NCBI RefSeq assembly: GCF_022179765.1
Contig: NZ_BPRE01000019.1
Location: 1 to 64,000, forward strand
Origin: Methylorubrum suomiense
Lineage (GTDB): Bacteria > Pseudomonadota > Alphaproteobacteria > Rhizobiales > Beijerinckiaceae
DNA length: 64,000 nucleotides
Reading direction: 5' to 3'
Positions 1 to 8,597 of the stretch are shown piece by piece (the first letter of the stretch is position 1; each line of letters starts with the position of its first letter). Under the pieces are notes generated by a model. The model had not been told where the DNA came from, did no database searches, and worked only from the letters and a program-made list of their open reading frames with translations. The position numbers and the translations under genes are program-made.

Positions 1-109
1 AGGACTACGAGCGATATGCAAGCACATTGGCAGACCTGCACCTCGTCGCCTTTGTCTGCCTCATGCTCAGGAAGGCTGCCCTACTCGCTTGCGGTCCATA
101 ACAGCCTCT
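1..109 (+). mobile_element. 3' end of an IS5/IS427-like insertion sequence (transposase C-terminus)
   Basis: An open frame enters from the left edge and ends with TAA at 99-101. Its last 32 residues (beginning DYERYASTLADLH, containing VAFVCLMLRK and ending ACGP) resemble the C-terminus of IS5-family, IS427-group transposases. Just after the stop lies AACAGCCTC, the reverse complement of a GAGGCTGTT-type terminal repeat, so the element probably ends near 108-109. It directly abuts the stop codon of the reverse-strand permease gene. Only the last part of the element is in the window, so the family call rests on one short C-terminal motif and the terminal repeat. Confidence 0.55.
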
Positions 110-860
110 AGAGGATCGCCCGCGCGGCGAGGTGCGCCCCGAGGCCGAGCAGGCCGACATAGAAGACCTTTCGGAACACCGGATCGCTGACCCGGCCCCG
201 CACCCAGCCGCCGATAAACATCCCGCCCAGGGCCGGGAGGAGGGCGACGAGCGAGACGCCCGCGATTGCCGGATTGAGGACGCCGCTGCCCGTCAGCGCG
301 ATCGCCAGCGCGATGGTGGAGACGGTGAAGGACAGGCCGAGCGCCTGGATCAGGTCGTCCTTGGTCAGCCCGAGCGCGCCGAGATAGGGCGCGGCCGGGA
401 AGGACGAGACGCCGGTCGCCGCCGTCACCACGCCGGTGGCGGCCCCGATCAGGGGGGCGAGCCAGCGCTCGGTCGCCGGCGCCACGGCGAGCCGCAGGGC
501 CGCGAGGCCGTAGGCGGCGTAGATCATCAGCGCGACGCCCAGGGCGATGGTGGCCTCGCGCCCGTAGCGGCCGTGCAGCAGCGCCCCCGCGGCGAGCGTC
601 GTCAGGGTGCTCGCCACGAGAAGCGGCCACAGGCGCCGCGCCAGGGTCCCGAAGCGCGGCCCCGCCACGAGCTGCCACACATTGGTGACGAAGGCCGGCA
701 CCACGAGGATCGCCGCCGCCTCCGCGGGCGTCATGACGAGGCTGAGCAGCCCCACCGCCACCGGCGGCAGGCCGAGCCCGACCACGCCCTTGACGAAGCC
801 GGCGAGCAGGAAGGCGAAGGCCGCGATGGCGAGCGCCGAAGGGTCGAGGGGGAGGGGCAT
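108..860 (-). CDS. TauE/SafE (TSUP) family membrane permease
   Basis: The 250-residue protein is almost entirely hydrophobic, with about eight predicted membrane segments. It carries the family's N-terminal signature FVKGVVGLGLPPVAVGLL (about residues 22-39) and a repeat-like second half with GAATGVVTAATGVSSFP around 140-156. TSUP proteins export sulfite, sulfoacetate and other organic or inorganic anions across the inner membrane; the substrate here is unknown. The TAG stop lies exactly at the border of the flanking insertion sequence, so the last residues may have been altered by the insertion, though the length is normal for the family. A LysR regulator 0.5 kb away in the opposite direction is a common partner. 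Confidence 0.85.
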   Translation of the reverse strand: MPLPLDPSALAIAAFAFLLAGFVKGVVGLGLPPVAVGLLSLVMTPAEAAAILVVPAFVTNVWQLVAGPRFGTLARRLWPLLVASTLTTLAAGALLHGRYGREATIALGVALMIYAAYGLAALRLAVAPATERWLAPLIGAATGVVTAATGVSSFPAAPYLGALGLTKDDLIQALGLSFTVSTIALAIALTGSGVLNPAIAGVSLVALLPALGGMFIGGWVRGRVSDPVFRKVFYVGLLGLGAHLAARAIL

Positions 861-1012
861 ACGGTGTCCGGTGCAGGGGCGGGCGTGCGGTCAGGCGGGT
901 CGCGCGGTGGGGACGAGGCCGGTGCGCGGGGCGCCATCCCGAGGGCACCGCGCGCCGGGCCGGCGGGGAAAGCCCGGAGACTCTGCGTGCGGTCGGCGCA
1001 TCCGGGCAGACT

Positions 1013-1231
1013 TCAGTCGCCCAGCATCAGGGCATCGCGGAACAGGGTTTCCGGGTCGGGATCGGATGCGGTGGCCAGCTGCGCCGGAGCCGCCACCTGC
1101 GGGACCGCGCAGGTCCGCGCGGCCTCGGTCTTGATCGCGAAGGCCGACAGGGCGGTGAGCGCCGCGAGGACGATCGTGGCGCCCTCCAGAAGGAGACGTC
1201 CCGAGACGAGGGTGGGTGCCTGCTGTGCCAT
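1013..1231 (-). CDS. Small single-pass membrane or secreted hypothetical protein
   Basis: A 72-residue reading frame begins MAQQAPTLVS, has one hydrophobic stretch at about residues 15-33 (EGATIVLAALTALSAFAIK) and a Pro/Ala-rich tail ending FRDALMLGD. It resembles short proteins with one N-terminal membrane anchor; I do not recognise a family. It lies between the permease and the divergent LysR gene. The internal ATG at 1231 was chosen because upstream extension runs antisense into the LysR gene. No function can be assigned. Confidence 0.45.
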   Translation of the reverse strand: MAQQAPTLVSGRLLLEGATIVLAALTALSAFAIKTEAARTCAVPQVAAPAQLATASDPDPETLFRDALMLGD

Positions 1232-1379
1232 GGGCCGAGCTTCGGCGGAGCGGACGCGCGCGACAATGCGGAAGTCGCCCGTCCCAGCCTTCGGCTGAGC
1301 CGAAGGTTCTTGCCCGCGGGCCGCTGCCGGAGGATTATGGCCGACCGGAGGACCAAAGCCCACCGGAGGACCAGAGCCT

Positions 1380-2270
1380 TTGCGCTTCGACCTGACCGAT
1401 CTCCGCCTGTTCCTCCACGTGGTCGAGGCCGAGAGCATCACCCACGGCGCGGAGCGCGCCGGCCTCGCCCTCGCGTCCGCGAGCGAGCGCATCCGCGGCA
1501 TGGAGCTCGACGGTGGCGTCCCGCTCCTGGAGCGCCGCCCCCGTGGGGTGCGCCCGACGCCGGCGGGGCTCGCGGTGGCGCATCACGCCCGCACGGTGCT
1601 GGCGCAGCTCGAGCAGATGCGCGGGGAACTCGGGCAATATGCCCGCGGCCTGCGCGGCCATGTCCGCCTGCTCTCCGTCACCGCCGCCGTCGCGGCCTTC
1701 CTGCCGGAGGCCCTGTCCGGGTTCCTCGCCGCCCATCCGAGCGTCGATGTCGATCTGGAGGAGCGCACCAGCCGGGAGACGGTCGATGCGGTGGCGGGTG
1801 GGCTGGCCGATCTCGGCGTCGTGGCCGACACCACCGAACTGGCCGATCTGGAGACCCGGCGCCTGCGCCCCGACCGGCTCGTCCTCGTGGTGGCCGAGGG
1901 CCATCCCCTGGCGGAGCGGGCGGCGGTCGCCCTGCGGGAGGTTCTGGATGAGCCCTTCGTGGGCCTGAGCCACAGCCGCTCGCTCCAGACCTATCTCGCC
2001 GGCCATGCCGCCCGCGCCGGCCGACCCTTCAAGCTGCGGGTGCGGCTCGGCGGGCTCGACGCGGTCTGCCGGATGGTCGCCCGCGGCGTCGGCGTCGCCA
2101 TCGTCCCCGAGGCCGCGGCCCTCCGCGCCAGGGAGACGGCGGCGATCCGGATCGTGCCGCTGAGCGATCCCTGGGCCTGCCGGTACCTCGTCCTGGCCGC
2201 CCGCAGGTTTTCCGCCTTGCCGGCGCATGCGCGCCAGCTCGTGGACCATCTGCTCGCGGAGAGCGCGTGA
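1380..2270 (+). CDS. LysR family transcriptional regulator
   Basis: The 296-residue protein has an N-terminal winged helix-turn-helix (about 1-60, starting RFDLTDLRLFLHVVEAESIT) and a periplasmic-binding-like effector domain from about residue 90. The start is TTG at 1380, preceded by GGAGGA at 1365-1370. The helix-turn-helix departs from the usual LysR consensus in having SASERIRGMELDGGVPLLER. LysR proteins are tetrameric regulators that sense small molecules and often control a divergent neighbour, here possibly the TSUP permease across a short intervening gene. That target is inference. The gene converges on the cytochrome b561 gene with only about 10 nt between them. Confidence 0.88.
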   Translation: MRFDLTDLRLFLHVVEAESITHGAERAGLALASASERIRGMELDGGVPLLERRPRGVRPTPAGLAVAHHARTVLAQLEQMRGELGQYARGLRGHVRLLSVTAAVAAFLPEALSGFLAAHPSVDVDLEERTSRETVDAVAGGLADLGVVADTTELADLETRRLRPDRLVLVVAEGHPLAERAAVALREVLDEPFVGLSHSRSLQTYLAGHAARAGRPFKLRVRLGGLDAVCRMVARGVGVAIVPEAAALRARETAAIRIVPLSDPWACRYLVLAARRFSALPAHARQLVDHLLAESA

Positions 2271-2280
2271 ACGCGGGCGT

Positions 2281-2859
2281 TCAGCCGGATCGGCCCGGCA
2301 GCATCCGCGCGAGCACGGCGTCGCGGCGGATCGCGGCGTGCCAGATCGTGGCGGCGATATGCAGTCCGACCAGGGCGTAGACCGCGTATTGCCCGGCGAG
2401 ATGCACCGAGGCGAAGGTCTCCTGCAGCGCCTTGTCCTTGGCGAAGCCGGGGATCGGGAAGAGATAGAAGAATTGCGTCGTGTTGCCGTTATAGGCGCTG
2501 AGCAGGTAGCCGCTCACCGGCATCAGCAGGAACACCGCGTAGAGCAGCCAGTGGTTGATCCGGCCGATTAGGGCGAGACCCGCGGGCTCGACCGTGTCGG
2601 GCGGCGGCGGATGCAGGGCGCGCCACAGGATGCGCAGGACCACCAGCGCCAGGATCGTGAGCCCCACCGACTTGTGGAATTGGAAGACGACCGGCTTGGC
2701 CGGATCCTCCTTGGCGAGGTTCGTCGCGATCCAGGCCAGAGGCAGCACCGCGGCGACGAGGAGCGCGGTGAGCCAGTGCAGGGCCTGAGCCATGCGGCCG
2801 TAGCGGGCGGGGCCGCCGACGGAGCGAAGGGCGGTGTCACGTTGGGCGGCGGTATCCAT
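2281..2859 (-). CDS. Cytochrome b561 family protein
   Basis: The protein has about 192 residues and four membrane segments. Conserved histidines sit in ALHWLTA, FHKSVGL, SVHLAGQY and GLHIAATIWHA, matching the bis-haem pattern of bacterial cytochrome b561 (CybB-like) proteins. These act as diheme inner-membrane quinol/superoxide oxidoreductases. The ATG at 2859 is preferred over one two codons upstream, because a GGGAGG ribosome site then sits six nucleotides before it. The C-terminus is short and basic, MLPGRSG. The electron partner is not evident from the neighbours. Confidence 0.88.
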   Translation of the reverse strand: MDTAAQRDTALRSVGGPARYGRMAQALHWLTALLVAAVLPLAWIATNLAKEDPAKPVVFQFHKSVGLTILALVVLRILWRALHPPPPDTVEPAGLALIGRINHWLLYAVFLLMPVSGYLLSAYNGNTTQFFYLFPIPGFAKDKALQETFASVHLAGQYAVYALVGLHIAATIWHAAIRRDAVLARMLPGRSG

Positions 2860-2960
2860 GGCCATCCTCCCGGGACGCGGGGCGACAGGCCGTCGCCGCC
2901 GAACCTCCGATTCACCTATGGCGGGAAGGCCGTCCGGGACATCACATCCGCGTGTGGGAC

Positions 2961-3803
2961 TCAGATCGCCGCCGCCGGATCCTCGTCGGCGCTGCGCTCC
3001 CGATGCGCGCGGCGGGGGCGCCGTTCCATCAGGGCGCGGCCGATGGCCCGCAGCGGGGCGGTGAGGCGGCGGGCATCCTCGGCCCGTTCCATGAAGGTCT
3101 CGCCGCGGCGGATCTCCCGGTCGAGCTTGGCCATGGTGCGGGCGAGCGCCGGATCCTCGTCGTCCAGCCAGACCTCGACGGTGCGGGCGAAGGCCAGGAC
3201 GGTGCCCTGGATCTTGAGGCGCCCCAGCGGACCCTCGGTGTCGATCCCGGCCGCGGCCAGCATGTAGCGGTGGGAATTGAGCGCCACGCCGTTGAGCGCC
3301 AGCATCGAGAGGGGATCGCCGCGCAGCGCGAAGCTGATCCGTTGCAGGGCTGCCTTGTAGGGCGTCATCGCGTCGAGGCGGCGCATCAGCACGTCGAACA
3401 GGCGCTCGCGGGCCGGCTCGTCGGCGAGGTCGCTGGTGTCGCCGTCCAGCACCGCCCGGTCGATGATCCGCGACAGGCCGCCGAGCACGGCGCCCTTGGA
3501 GGGGAACAGCTCGCGCAGCTCGGCGAGGCTCAGATCCGCCTCGCGGGCGATGTCGCCGATCTCGATGTCGTTCCAGGGCTGCTCGGCGGCGAGCCGCATC
3601 AGGGCCTCGACGGCGGCCGTGCGGGAATCGGGCTTCTTCGCCGTGGTCTCGGGACCGGATACGGATGCGCTCGCCTTGGACGCGCTTGCCTTGGCTCCAC
3701 CCGCCTTGGACTCGTCCGCTCCGGTCTTGCCGGACTTGGACTTGCCCGGTTTCAGCTCCTGGACCCCGTCCTTCTGGGCTTCGTCCTTCCGGGCCTCGTC
3801 CAT
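2961..3803 (-). CDS. TetR-like transcriptional regulator with charged N-terminal tail
   Basis: The predicted product has 280 residues. The first 75 or so are low-complexity and rich in Lys, Ala and Ser (a run like SASKASASVSG), probably disordered. A TetR-type helix-turn-helix follows at about 78-125, with DIEIGDIAREADLSLAELRELFPSKGAVL. The rest is a helical regulatory domain ending in a basic tail. TetR proteins are dimeric ligand-controlled repressors; the ligand and targets are unknown here. The same fold occurs in COQ9-like proteins, which is an alternative reading. The start ATG at 3803 is chosen because the longer frame upstream runs antisense through proC. It is transcribed in the same direction as proC, 68 nt downstream. 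Confidence 0.78.
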   Translation of the reverse strand: MDEARKDEAQKDGVQELKPGKSKSGKTGADESKAGGAKASASKASASVSGPETTAKKPDSRTAAVEALMRLAAEQPWNDIEIGDIAREADLSLAELRELFPSKGAVLGGLSRIIDRAVLDGDTSDLADEPARERLFDVLMRRLDAMTPYKAALQRISFALRGDPLSMLALNGVALNSHRYMLAAAGIDTEGPLGRLKIQGTVLAFARTVEVWLDDEDPALARTMAKLDREIRRGETFMERAEDARRLTAPLRAIGRALMERRPRRAHRERSADEDPAAAI

Positions 3804-3871
3804 GATCCGTGCTCCGTGCTCGCTTCGCCGGTATGTAGGCGCGGTCGCGCGGGGTTGCACCCCGGAGCGGC

Positions 3872-4735
3872 TCAACCGGACAATTCGCCCGCCCGGACCC
3901 GCGCGGCCTCGACGGCGTCGCGCAGGGTGTCGGGCAGGCCGCCCGCGCGCATCAGCACGGCGAGCGCCGCCGCGGTGGTGCCGCCGGGCGAGGTCACGTC
4001 CTTGCGCAGCTGTGCCGCCGCGCGCGGATCCGCGTCGAGCAGCGCGCCCGCGCCCGCCACCGTGGCGCGGGCGAGGCTCTGGGCGAGATCCGGCGGCAGG
4101 CCCGCCGCGATGCCGGCCTCCGCCAGCGCCTCGGCCAGGAGGAAGACGTAGGCCGGGCCCGATCCCGACACGGCGGTGAGCGCGTCGATCAGCCTCTCGT
4201 CGTCGAGCCACGCGACGAGCCCGGCGCTGGCGAGCAGCGCGTCGGCCGCCGCGCGCTGGCCCGCATCGACCTCGGGGCTGGCCACCGCACCGGTGGCGCC
4301 GCGGCCGATGCTGGCGGGGAGGTTCGGCATCGCCCGGACCACCGCGCGGGCGCCGGGCAGGCGGCGCTTGAGGTCGGATATCGTCTTGCCGGCCAGGATC
4401 GAGACCACGAGCGTGCCCTCGCCGATCCAGGGCGCGAGCGAGGGCGCGGCGGTGTCGAGGCCCTGCGGCTTGAAGCCGAGCACCAGGACGCCCGCCGGCT
4501 CGGGCCGGTCCGGGTTGAGCCGGAGGCCGCGCGCGGCGCAGAGGTCGGCGATCTCGGGGGAGGGGTGCGGCTCGATCACCACCGCCGCGGCCGGGTCGAG
4601 CCCGCCCGCGGGGCTCCCGGCGAGCCAGCCCCGCAGCAGGGCGCCCCCCATCTTGCCGGCGCCGACGAGGACCAGGGGGGCGGGCAAGGTGGCGAGGGAG
4701 GCGGCGGCGAGGGGGGAAGCGGGCATGTCCGTCAT
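3872..4735 (-). CDS. proC: Pyrroline-5-carboxylate reductase
   Basis: This 287-residue enzyme catalyses the last step of proline synthesis, reducing 1-pyrroline-5-carboxylate with NAD(P)H in the cytosol. The N-terminal nucleotide-binding loop VLVGAGKMGGALLRGWL (about 22-38) and the C-terminal family signature around DVTSPGGTTAAALAVLMRAG (about 245-264) are both intact, as is the substrate loop VSGSGPAYVF. The length is slightly above the usual 265-275 because of an Ala-rich N-terminal extension. It lies between a YbjN-type gene and a TetR-type gene on the same strand, but nothing ties those to proline. Confidence 0.95.
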   Translation of the reverse strand: MTDMPASPLAAASLATLPAPLVLVGAGKMGGALLRGWLAGSPAGGLDPAAAVVIEPHPSPEIADLCAARGLRLNPDRPEPAGVLVLGFKPQGLDTAAPSLAPWIGEGTLVVSILAGKTISDLKRRLPGARAVVRAMPNLPASIGRGATGAVASPEVDAGQRAAADALLASAGLVAWLDDERLIDALTAVSGSGPAYVFLLAEALAEAGIAAGLPPDLAQSLARATVAGAGALLDADPRAAAQLRKDVTSPGGTTAAALAVLMRAGGLPDTLRDAVEAARVRAGELSG

Positions 4736-4825
4736 GCGCCCTCGATCCCACCGGATCGCCCCGCGATCAAGGGGTGCGGTCGGTGCCGGCGCGCGGATCG
4801 GGTCGGCGCCGGGCTCGAGCCCGGA

Positions 4826-5332
4826 TCAGGCCTCGCCTTCGGTCTCGAACAGCACCGCGTCGAGGGCCTCGCGGGCGGACTTGCCGGCCCAGAGCACGAA
4901 CTGGAACGCCTGGAAGTAGCGCTCGCAGGCATCGGTGGAGGCCTTCATCAGCGCCGCGCACTGGCCCTGCGTCGGGGCGAGCCCGTCATTGAGCAGGAGC
5001 GAGTGGCGGAACATCACCACGCTGTCGGACGACCACAGGTCGAAATGGCCGATCCAGAGCTGCTCGTTCACCAGCGAGACGAGGCGCAGCATCTCGGCGC
5101 GGCGCCGCTCCGGCACCTTGAGATCGAAGGCGGCGGCGACGTGGAGGGCTTCGACCTCCTCGATCCAGGTGAAGGCGACATGGTATTCGGCCCAGCGCCC
5201 CGAGACCGAGACCGACATCTCGTCGGTCTCGATGCGATCGAAGATCCAGTCGCGCAGGGAGGCAAGGCGCTCGACGACGTCGATCGGGTGCTCGGACCGG
5301 TCGTTGGCTTCGATGAGGCTGAGCTGGGTCAT
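4826..5332 (-). CDS. YbjN domain-containing protein
   Basis: A 168-residue soluble protein begins MTQLSLIEANDRSEHPIDVV. It has the alternating beta-strand/helix pattern of the YbjN family (secretion-chaperone-like fold), with characteristic stretches such as AAAFDLKVPERRRAEMLRL and LWIGHFDLWSSDSVVMFRHS. The family is widespread in alphaproteobacteria and its biochemical role is unclear; E. coli YbjN has been linked to stress and motility phenotypes. The start at 5332 was preferred over one seven codons upstream because it matches the usual beginning of this protein. It lies upstream of proC on the same strand, with about 90 nt between. Confidence 0.82.
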   Translation of the reverse strand: MTQLSLIEANDRSEHPIDVVERLASLRDWIFDRIETDEMSVSVSGRWAEYHVAFTWIEEVEALHVAAAFDLKVPERRRAEMLRLVSLVNEQLWIGHFDLWSSDSVVMFRHSLLLNDGLAPTQGQCAALMKASTDACERYFQAFQFVLWAGKSAREALDAVLFETEGEA

Positions 5333-5737
5333 GGCGATCCAAGTTGTCGGCACGGTCGGACGGGTCCGATCGGGCCGGCGGGCAAAGCAGGGCCGTGGCG
5401 GAACCCGGACGAGTTCCGTCGATCTCCGTCCCGCGGAGGGTTTCGATCAGATTTCACGAGGCCCCGCGGTCCGGTCGGTCTGTTCCGACGGGGCGAATCG
5501 TCTACCCGACGTTTATAGCCCGCAGCCCCGGCGTGCTTCAAAGCGTCGTCCCGGCATCAGCAGTGGGCAACAAGGGCTGTCCACCGCTGCTTCCTGTGCA
5601 AAGATCATTCGAATCCGGACGATCCGGCCTCCTGCGATCGTGCGGGACGGCGCCGGATCGCGCCGCCGCGGCAGGAGAGGAATCCGGAACGACGCCTTCG
5701 GTTTCCTTCCGCCGCAGCGATCGGTCCGGTGAAAGCG
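5333..5737. other. Intergenic region, no gene recognised
   Basis: About 400 nt separate ubiK from the YbjN gene, both on the minus strand. The stretch is less GC-biased in codon position than its surroundings, and no open frame in it has convincing coding character. It should contain the YbjN promoter. I see no RNA gene or strong hairpin in it. Confidence 0.4.
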
Positions 5738-6019
5738 TCAGACCGCTTCCGTGTTGCCCGCCGTGCCGGCCTCGGTGCCGAGGCGCGCCTCCAGGGCGGT
5801 CACCCGGGCGGCGAGGGCGTCGTTCTGGCTGCGCAGGGCGGCGACGAGGTCGCGCAGCACGTCGACCTCCTCGCGGGTGGCGACGTCCATGTCGCGGATC
5901 AGGCGCTCGGCCTGTCCCTTGATCAGGGTCTCGGCCTCGCGGCGGACCCCCTGAGCCGCCCCGGCGGCGTCGGTGAAGATCCGGGCGACGTCGTCGAAGA
6001 GGCGGTTCGAGCTCTGCAT
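5738..6019 (-). CDS. ubiK: UbiK-type accessory factor (BMFP family)
   Basis: A 93-residue protein begins MQSSNRLFDDVARIFTDAAG and continues with an amphipathic helix and a C-terminal coiled coil around DVLRDLVAALRSQNDALAARVTALEARL. This is the layout of the membrane-fusogenic BMFP/UbiK family, formerly DUF526. UbiK helps the ubiquinone-synthesis enzymes in gammaproteobacteria and binds lipids; in alphaproteobacteria the role is assumed to be similar. The gene stands alone, divergent from a two-component system across about 235 nt. The symbol is by family resemblance. Confidence 0.8.
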   Translation of the reverse strand: MQSSNRLFDDVARIFTDAAGAAQGVRREAETLIKGQAERLIRDMDVATREEVDVLRDLVAALRSQNDALAARVTALEARLGTEAGTAGNTEAV

Positions 6020-6254
6020 GGGTTCTTCTCCCGAGCCCGACACGGTTGCGGGCATGCTCCGACATAAGAATCCGCGGGCGGCGGGGCAATCGAGCGGCCG
6101 TCGATGCCGGGACGGCGCCCGGCGCCGGGCACCGGACCGGCGCCACTCTGTTGCCGAACATGTCCGGCCGCCATCGCCGAAACGGAGGGTGACAATCGCG
6201 CGCCGTCCACCCGCTTCCGCCCCGGGCCGGAGCGGGCGTAAGACTGGACGCGCC

Positions 6255-6977
6255 ATGAGCGCGAACGCCCCCACCCCCCACATCCTCGTCGTCGAGGACG
6301 ATCGCGAGATCAGCGCGCTGGTTGCCCGCTACCTGCGCGCCAACGAGTGCCGGGTGAGCGTGGCCGGCGACGGGCGCGAGATGGATCGCGTTCTGGCCGA
6401 TGCCCGCGTCGATCTGATCGTCCTCGACCTGATGCTGCCCGGCGAGGACGGGTTGAGCCTGTGCCGCCGCCTCAGAGCTTCCTCGCAGGTGCCGATCCTG
6501 ATGCTCACGGCGAAGTCGGAGGAGATCGACCGCATCGTCGGGCTGGAGATCGGCGCCGACGATTATCTCGGCAAGCCGTTCAATCCGCGCGAGCTGCTCG
6601 CCCGCATCCGGGCGATCCTGCGGCGCAAGGGCGCCGAGCCGCAGGACGGCGAAGGGGTGCGCCGCTTCCACTTCGCCGGCTGGACGCTCGATGCCGGCCT
6701 GCGGCAGGTGCTGAGTCCCGAAGGCGCGCGTCTCTCGCTGACGGGGGCGGAGTTCGACCTCCTGCACGCGCTCTGCCTACGGCCGGGCCGGGTGCTCTCG
6801 CGGGACCAGCTCCTCGACCTGACGCAGGGGCGGGCGGCGGGGCCGTTCGAGCGCAGCATCGACGTGCTGGTCTCGCGCATCCGCCAGAAGATCGAGGCCG
6901 ACCCGCGCAATCCCGAGATCATCCGCACGATCCGCTCCGGCGGCTACCTGTTCGCGCCGGAGATCGCCCGCTCATGA
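6255..6977 (+). CDS. OmpR-family response regulator
   Basis: The 240-residue protein has a receiver domain with acidic pocket EDD at 14-16, phosphoacceptor Asp58 (VLDLMLPGEDG), Thr85 and Lys107, followed by a winged-helix output domain ending in the typical RSIDVLVSRIRQKIE and IIRTIRSGGYLF segments. It overlaps the downstream sensor kinase by four nucleotides (ATGA), so the two are co-translated. The phosphorelay targets are unknown. It resembles OmpR-like regulators paired with EnvZ-type kinases in Methylobacterium-like genomes. Confidence 0.93.
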   Translation: MSANAPTPHILVVEDDREISALVARYLRANECRVSVAGDGREMDRVLADARVDLIVLDLMLPGEDGLSLCRRLRASSQVPILMLTAKSEEIDRIVGLEIGADDYLGKPFNPRELLARIRAILRRKGAEPQDGEGVRRFHFAGWTLDAGLRQVLSPEGARLSLTGAEFDLLHALCLRPGRVLSRDQLLDLTQGRAAGPFERSIDVLVSRIRQKIEADPRNPEIIRTIRSGGYLFAPEIARS

Positions 6978-8488
6978 GCACCGGCCGCACCACCGCCCTG
7001 CCGTCATCCGTGGCGTCCCCTGCGGCGACGCCCGCCGTCGCCCCTGTCGCCTCCTCCGCCGCGGCGCCCCGGCGATGGCCGGTCTGGTCGCGCCCGCGGA
7101 GCGCGGCGGGGCAGATCGCGCTCCTCGTCGTGGCGGCAATGCTGGCGGCCCACGTGCTCGCCACCGTCGCGGTGCTGGTTCTGCGCGAGCCCTGGCGGGC
7201 GGACGGGCATCCCGGCGTGGCCGCGACCCGGCTCGCGACCCTGGCGCGCCTCCTCGACGCCGCCGAGCCCGGCGAGCGCGACGCCCTGCTGCGCGCGGGG
7301 GCGCGCAGCCTGCCGACCCTGCGCATCGCCCCCTGGGACGGCGCGGCGCCCGCCGGAGCGCGAGGACCGGCACCGGGCCATGGGCAGGGGCAGGGACAAG
7401 AGCAGGCCGTCGAGCGGGCGATCGACCGCCATCCCCTGGTCGTCCGGCTCCGGGAAGGATTCGGACGCGATCTCGCCCTCGTCGATCTCGCCCCCGAGGG
7501 GAACGAGGCCGGCCTCCTCTCGCTCGGGCTCGTCACGCCCGCGGGCGCCCGGCTGCGGGCGGCGCTCCCCGACGATCACCCGCGCCCGCTGTTCGGGCAG
7601 GGCGCCATCATCTTCACCCTCGTCTTCCTCGGCGTCAGCCTCACCCTGCTGCTGTTCTGGGCGACGCGGGCGCTCACCGCGCCCCTCGCCGGGCTCGCGG
7701 CGGCGGCCGAAGCCTTCGGCACCGCCGAAGAGCCGCCGCCGCTGCCCAAGCGCGGTCCGGAGGAGGTGCTGGCGCTCGCGCGCGCCCTCGACCGGATGCG
7801 CGCCCGCGTGCTGCGGCTCCTCGACGACCGCACGCAGATGCTGGCGGCGATCAGCCACGACCTGCGCACCCCGATCACCCGCCTGCGCCTGCGCGCCGAG
7901 TTCATCGAGGACGATCGCGCCCGGGAGATGACCCTGCGCGACCTCGATCAGATGAACGGCCTCGTCGAATCCGCCCTCTCCTTCGTCCGCGACGGACAGG
8001 GGAGTGCGAGCGAGGGCGAGCCGCTGCTGATCGACCTCGCCTCCGTGGTCCAGACCGTCTGCGACGGCTTCATCGATATCGGCGCGGCGGTGAGCCTGGA
8101 GCGCAGCCGCCACGTCCTCGTGCGCGGCCGCCCCGACGACCTGGAGCGGGCGCTCACCAACCTCGTCGACAATGCCGTGAAATATGGCGGCGGCGCCCGC
8201 ATCCTGATGGGACCCGCGAGACAGAGCGAGCCCCCCGGCGTCGCCGTGGAGGTCCTGGACGACGGGCCCGGCATCCCCGAGGCCGAGCGCCACGCCATGC
8301 TCCAGCCCTTCGTGCGCGGCGACCGCGCCCGCAACCTCAACGCGGCGACCGGCTTCGGCCTCGGCCTGTCGATCGTGCTCGCCATCGTCGAGGGCCATGG
8401 CGGGCGCCTGACCCTGGAGAACCGCCAGGGAGGGGGGCTCTGCGCCCGCATCGAACTGCCGCTCGCCGCATCGAGCCGCGGCGGCTGA
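6974..8488 (+). CDS. EnvZ-type sensor histidine kinase
   Basis: The 504-residue protein has a Pro/Ala-rich cytoplasmic N-terminus, a first membrane helix at about 44-70 and a periplasmic sensor region of about 145 residues containing a short GQGQGQEQ tract. A second membrane helix at about 215-240 leads into a HAMP linker and a dimerisation domain with His295 in ISHDLRTPITRLRLR. The ATPase domain shows N box LTNLVDNAVKYGG, G1 DDGPGIPE and G2 GFGLGLSIV. It autophosphorylates and passes phosphate to the overlapping upstream-encoded regulator. The signal sensed is not evident. Confidence 0.93.
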   Translation: MSTGRTTALPSSVASPAATPAVAPVASSAAAPRRWPVWSRPRSAAGQIALLVVAAMLAAHVLATVAVLVLREPWRADGHPGVAATRLATLARLLDAAEPGERDALLRAGARSLPTLRIAPWDGAAPAGARGPAPGHGQGQGQEQAVERAIDRHPLVVRLREGFGRDLALVDLAPEGNEAGLLSLGLVTPAGARLRAALPDDHPRPLFGQGAIIFTLVFLGVSLTLLLFWATRALTAPLAGLAAAAEAFGTAEEPPPLPKRGPEEVLALARALDRMRARVLRLLDDRTQMLAAISHDLRTPITRLRLRAEFIEDDRAREMTLRDLDQMNGLVESALSFVRDGQGSASEGEPLLIDLASVVQTVCDGFIDIGAAVSLERSRHVLVRGRPDDLERALTNLVDNAVKYGGGARILMGPARQSEPPGVAVEVLDDGPGIPEAERHAMLQPFVRGDRARNLNAATGFGLGLSIVLAIVEGHGGRLTLENRQGGGLCARIELPLAASSRGG

Positions 8489-8597
8489 GGGCGCCCCTCG
8501 GGCCCCATCCGGTCGAGCCCTACGGGATGGCGGATGCGGGCTTCGCTCAAGCGCCGCGCGAGCGCGCTGATCCGGCTTGCATCAAGCGGACGCCGGA

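Noticed and set aside
2961-4751. A single 596-codon frame spanning proC and the TetR-like gene
   Set aside because: The upstream half is in the wrong frame for proC and has no domain; only the part from 3803 down is protein-like.
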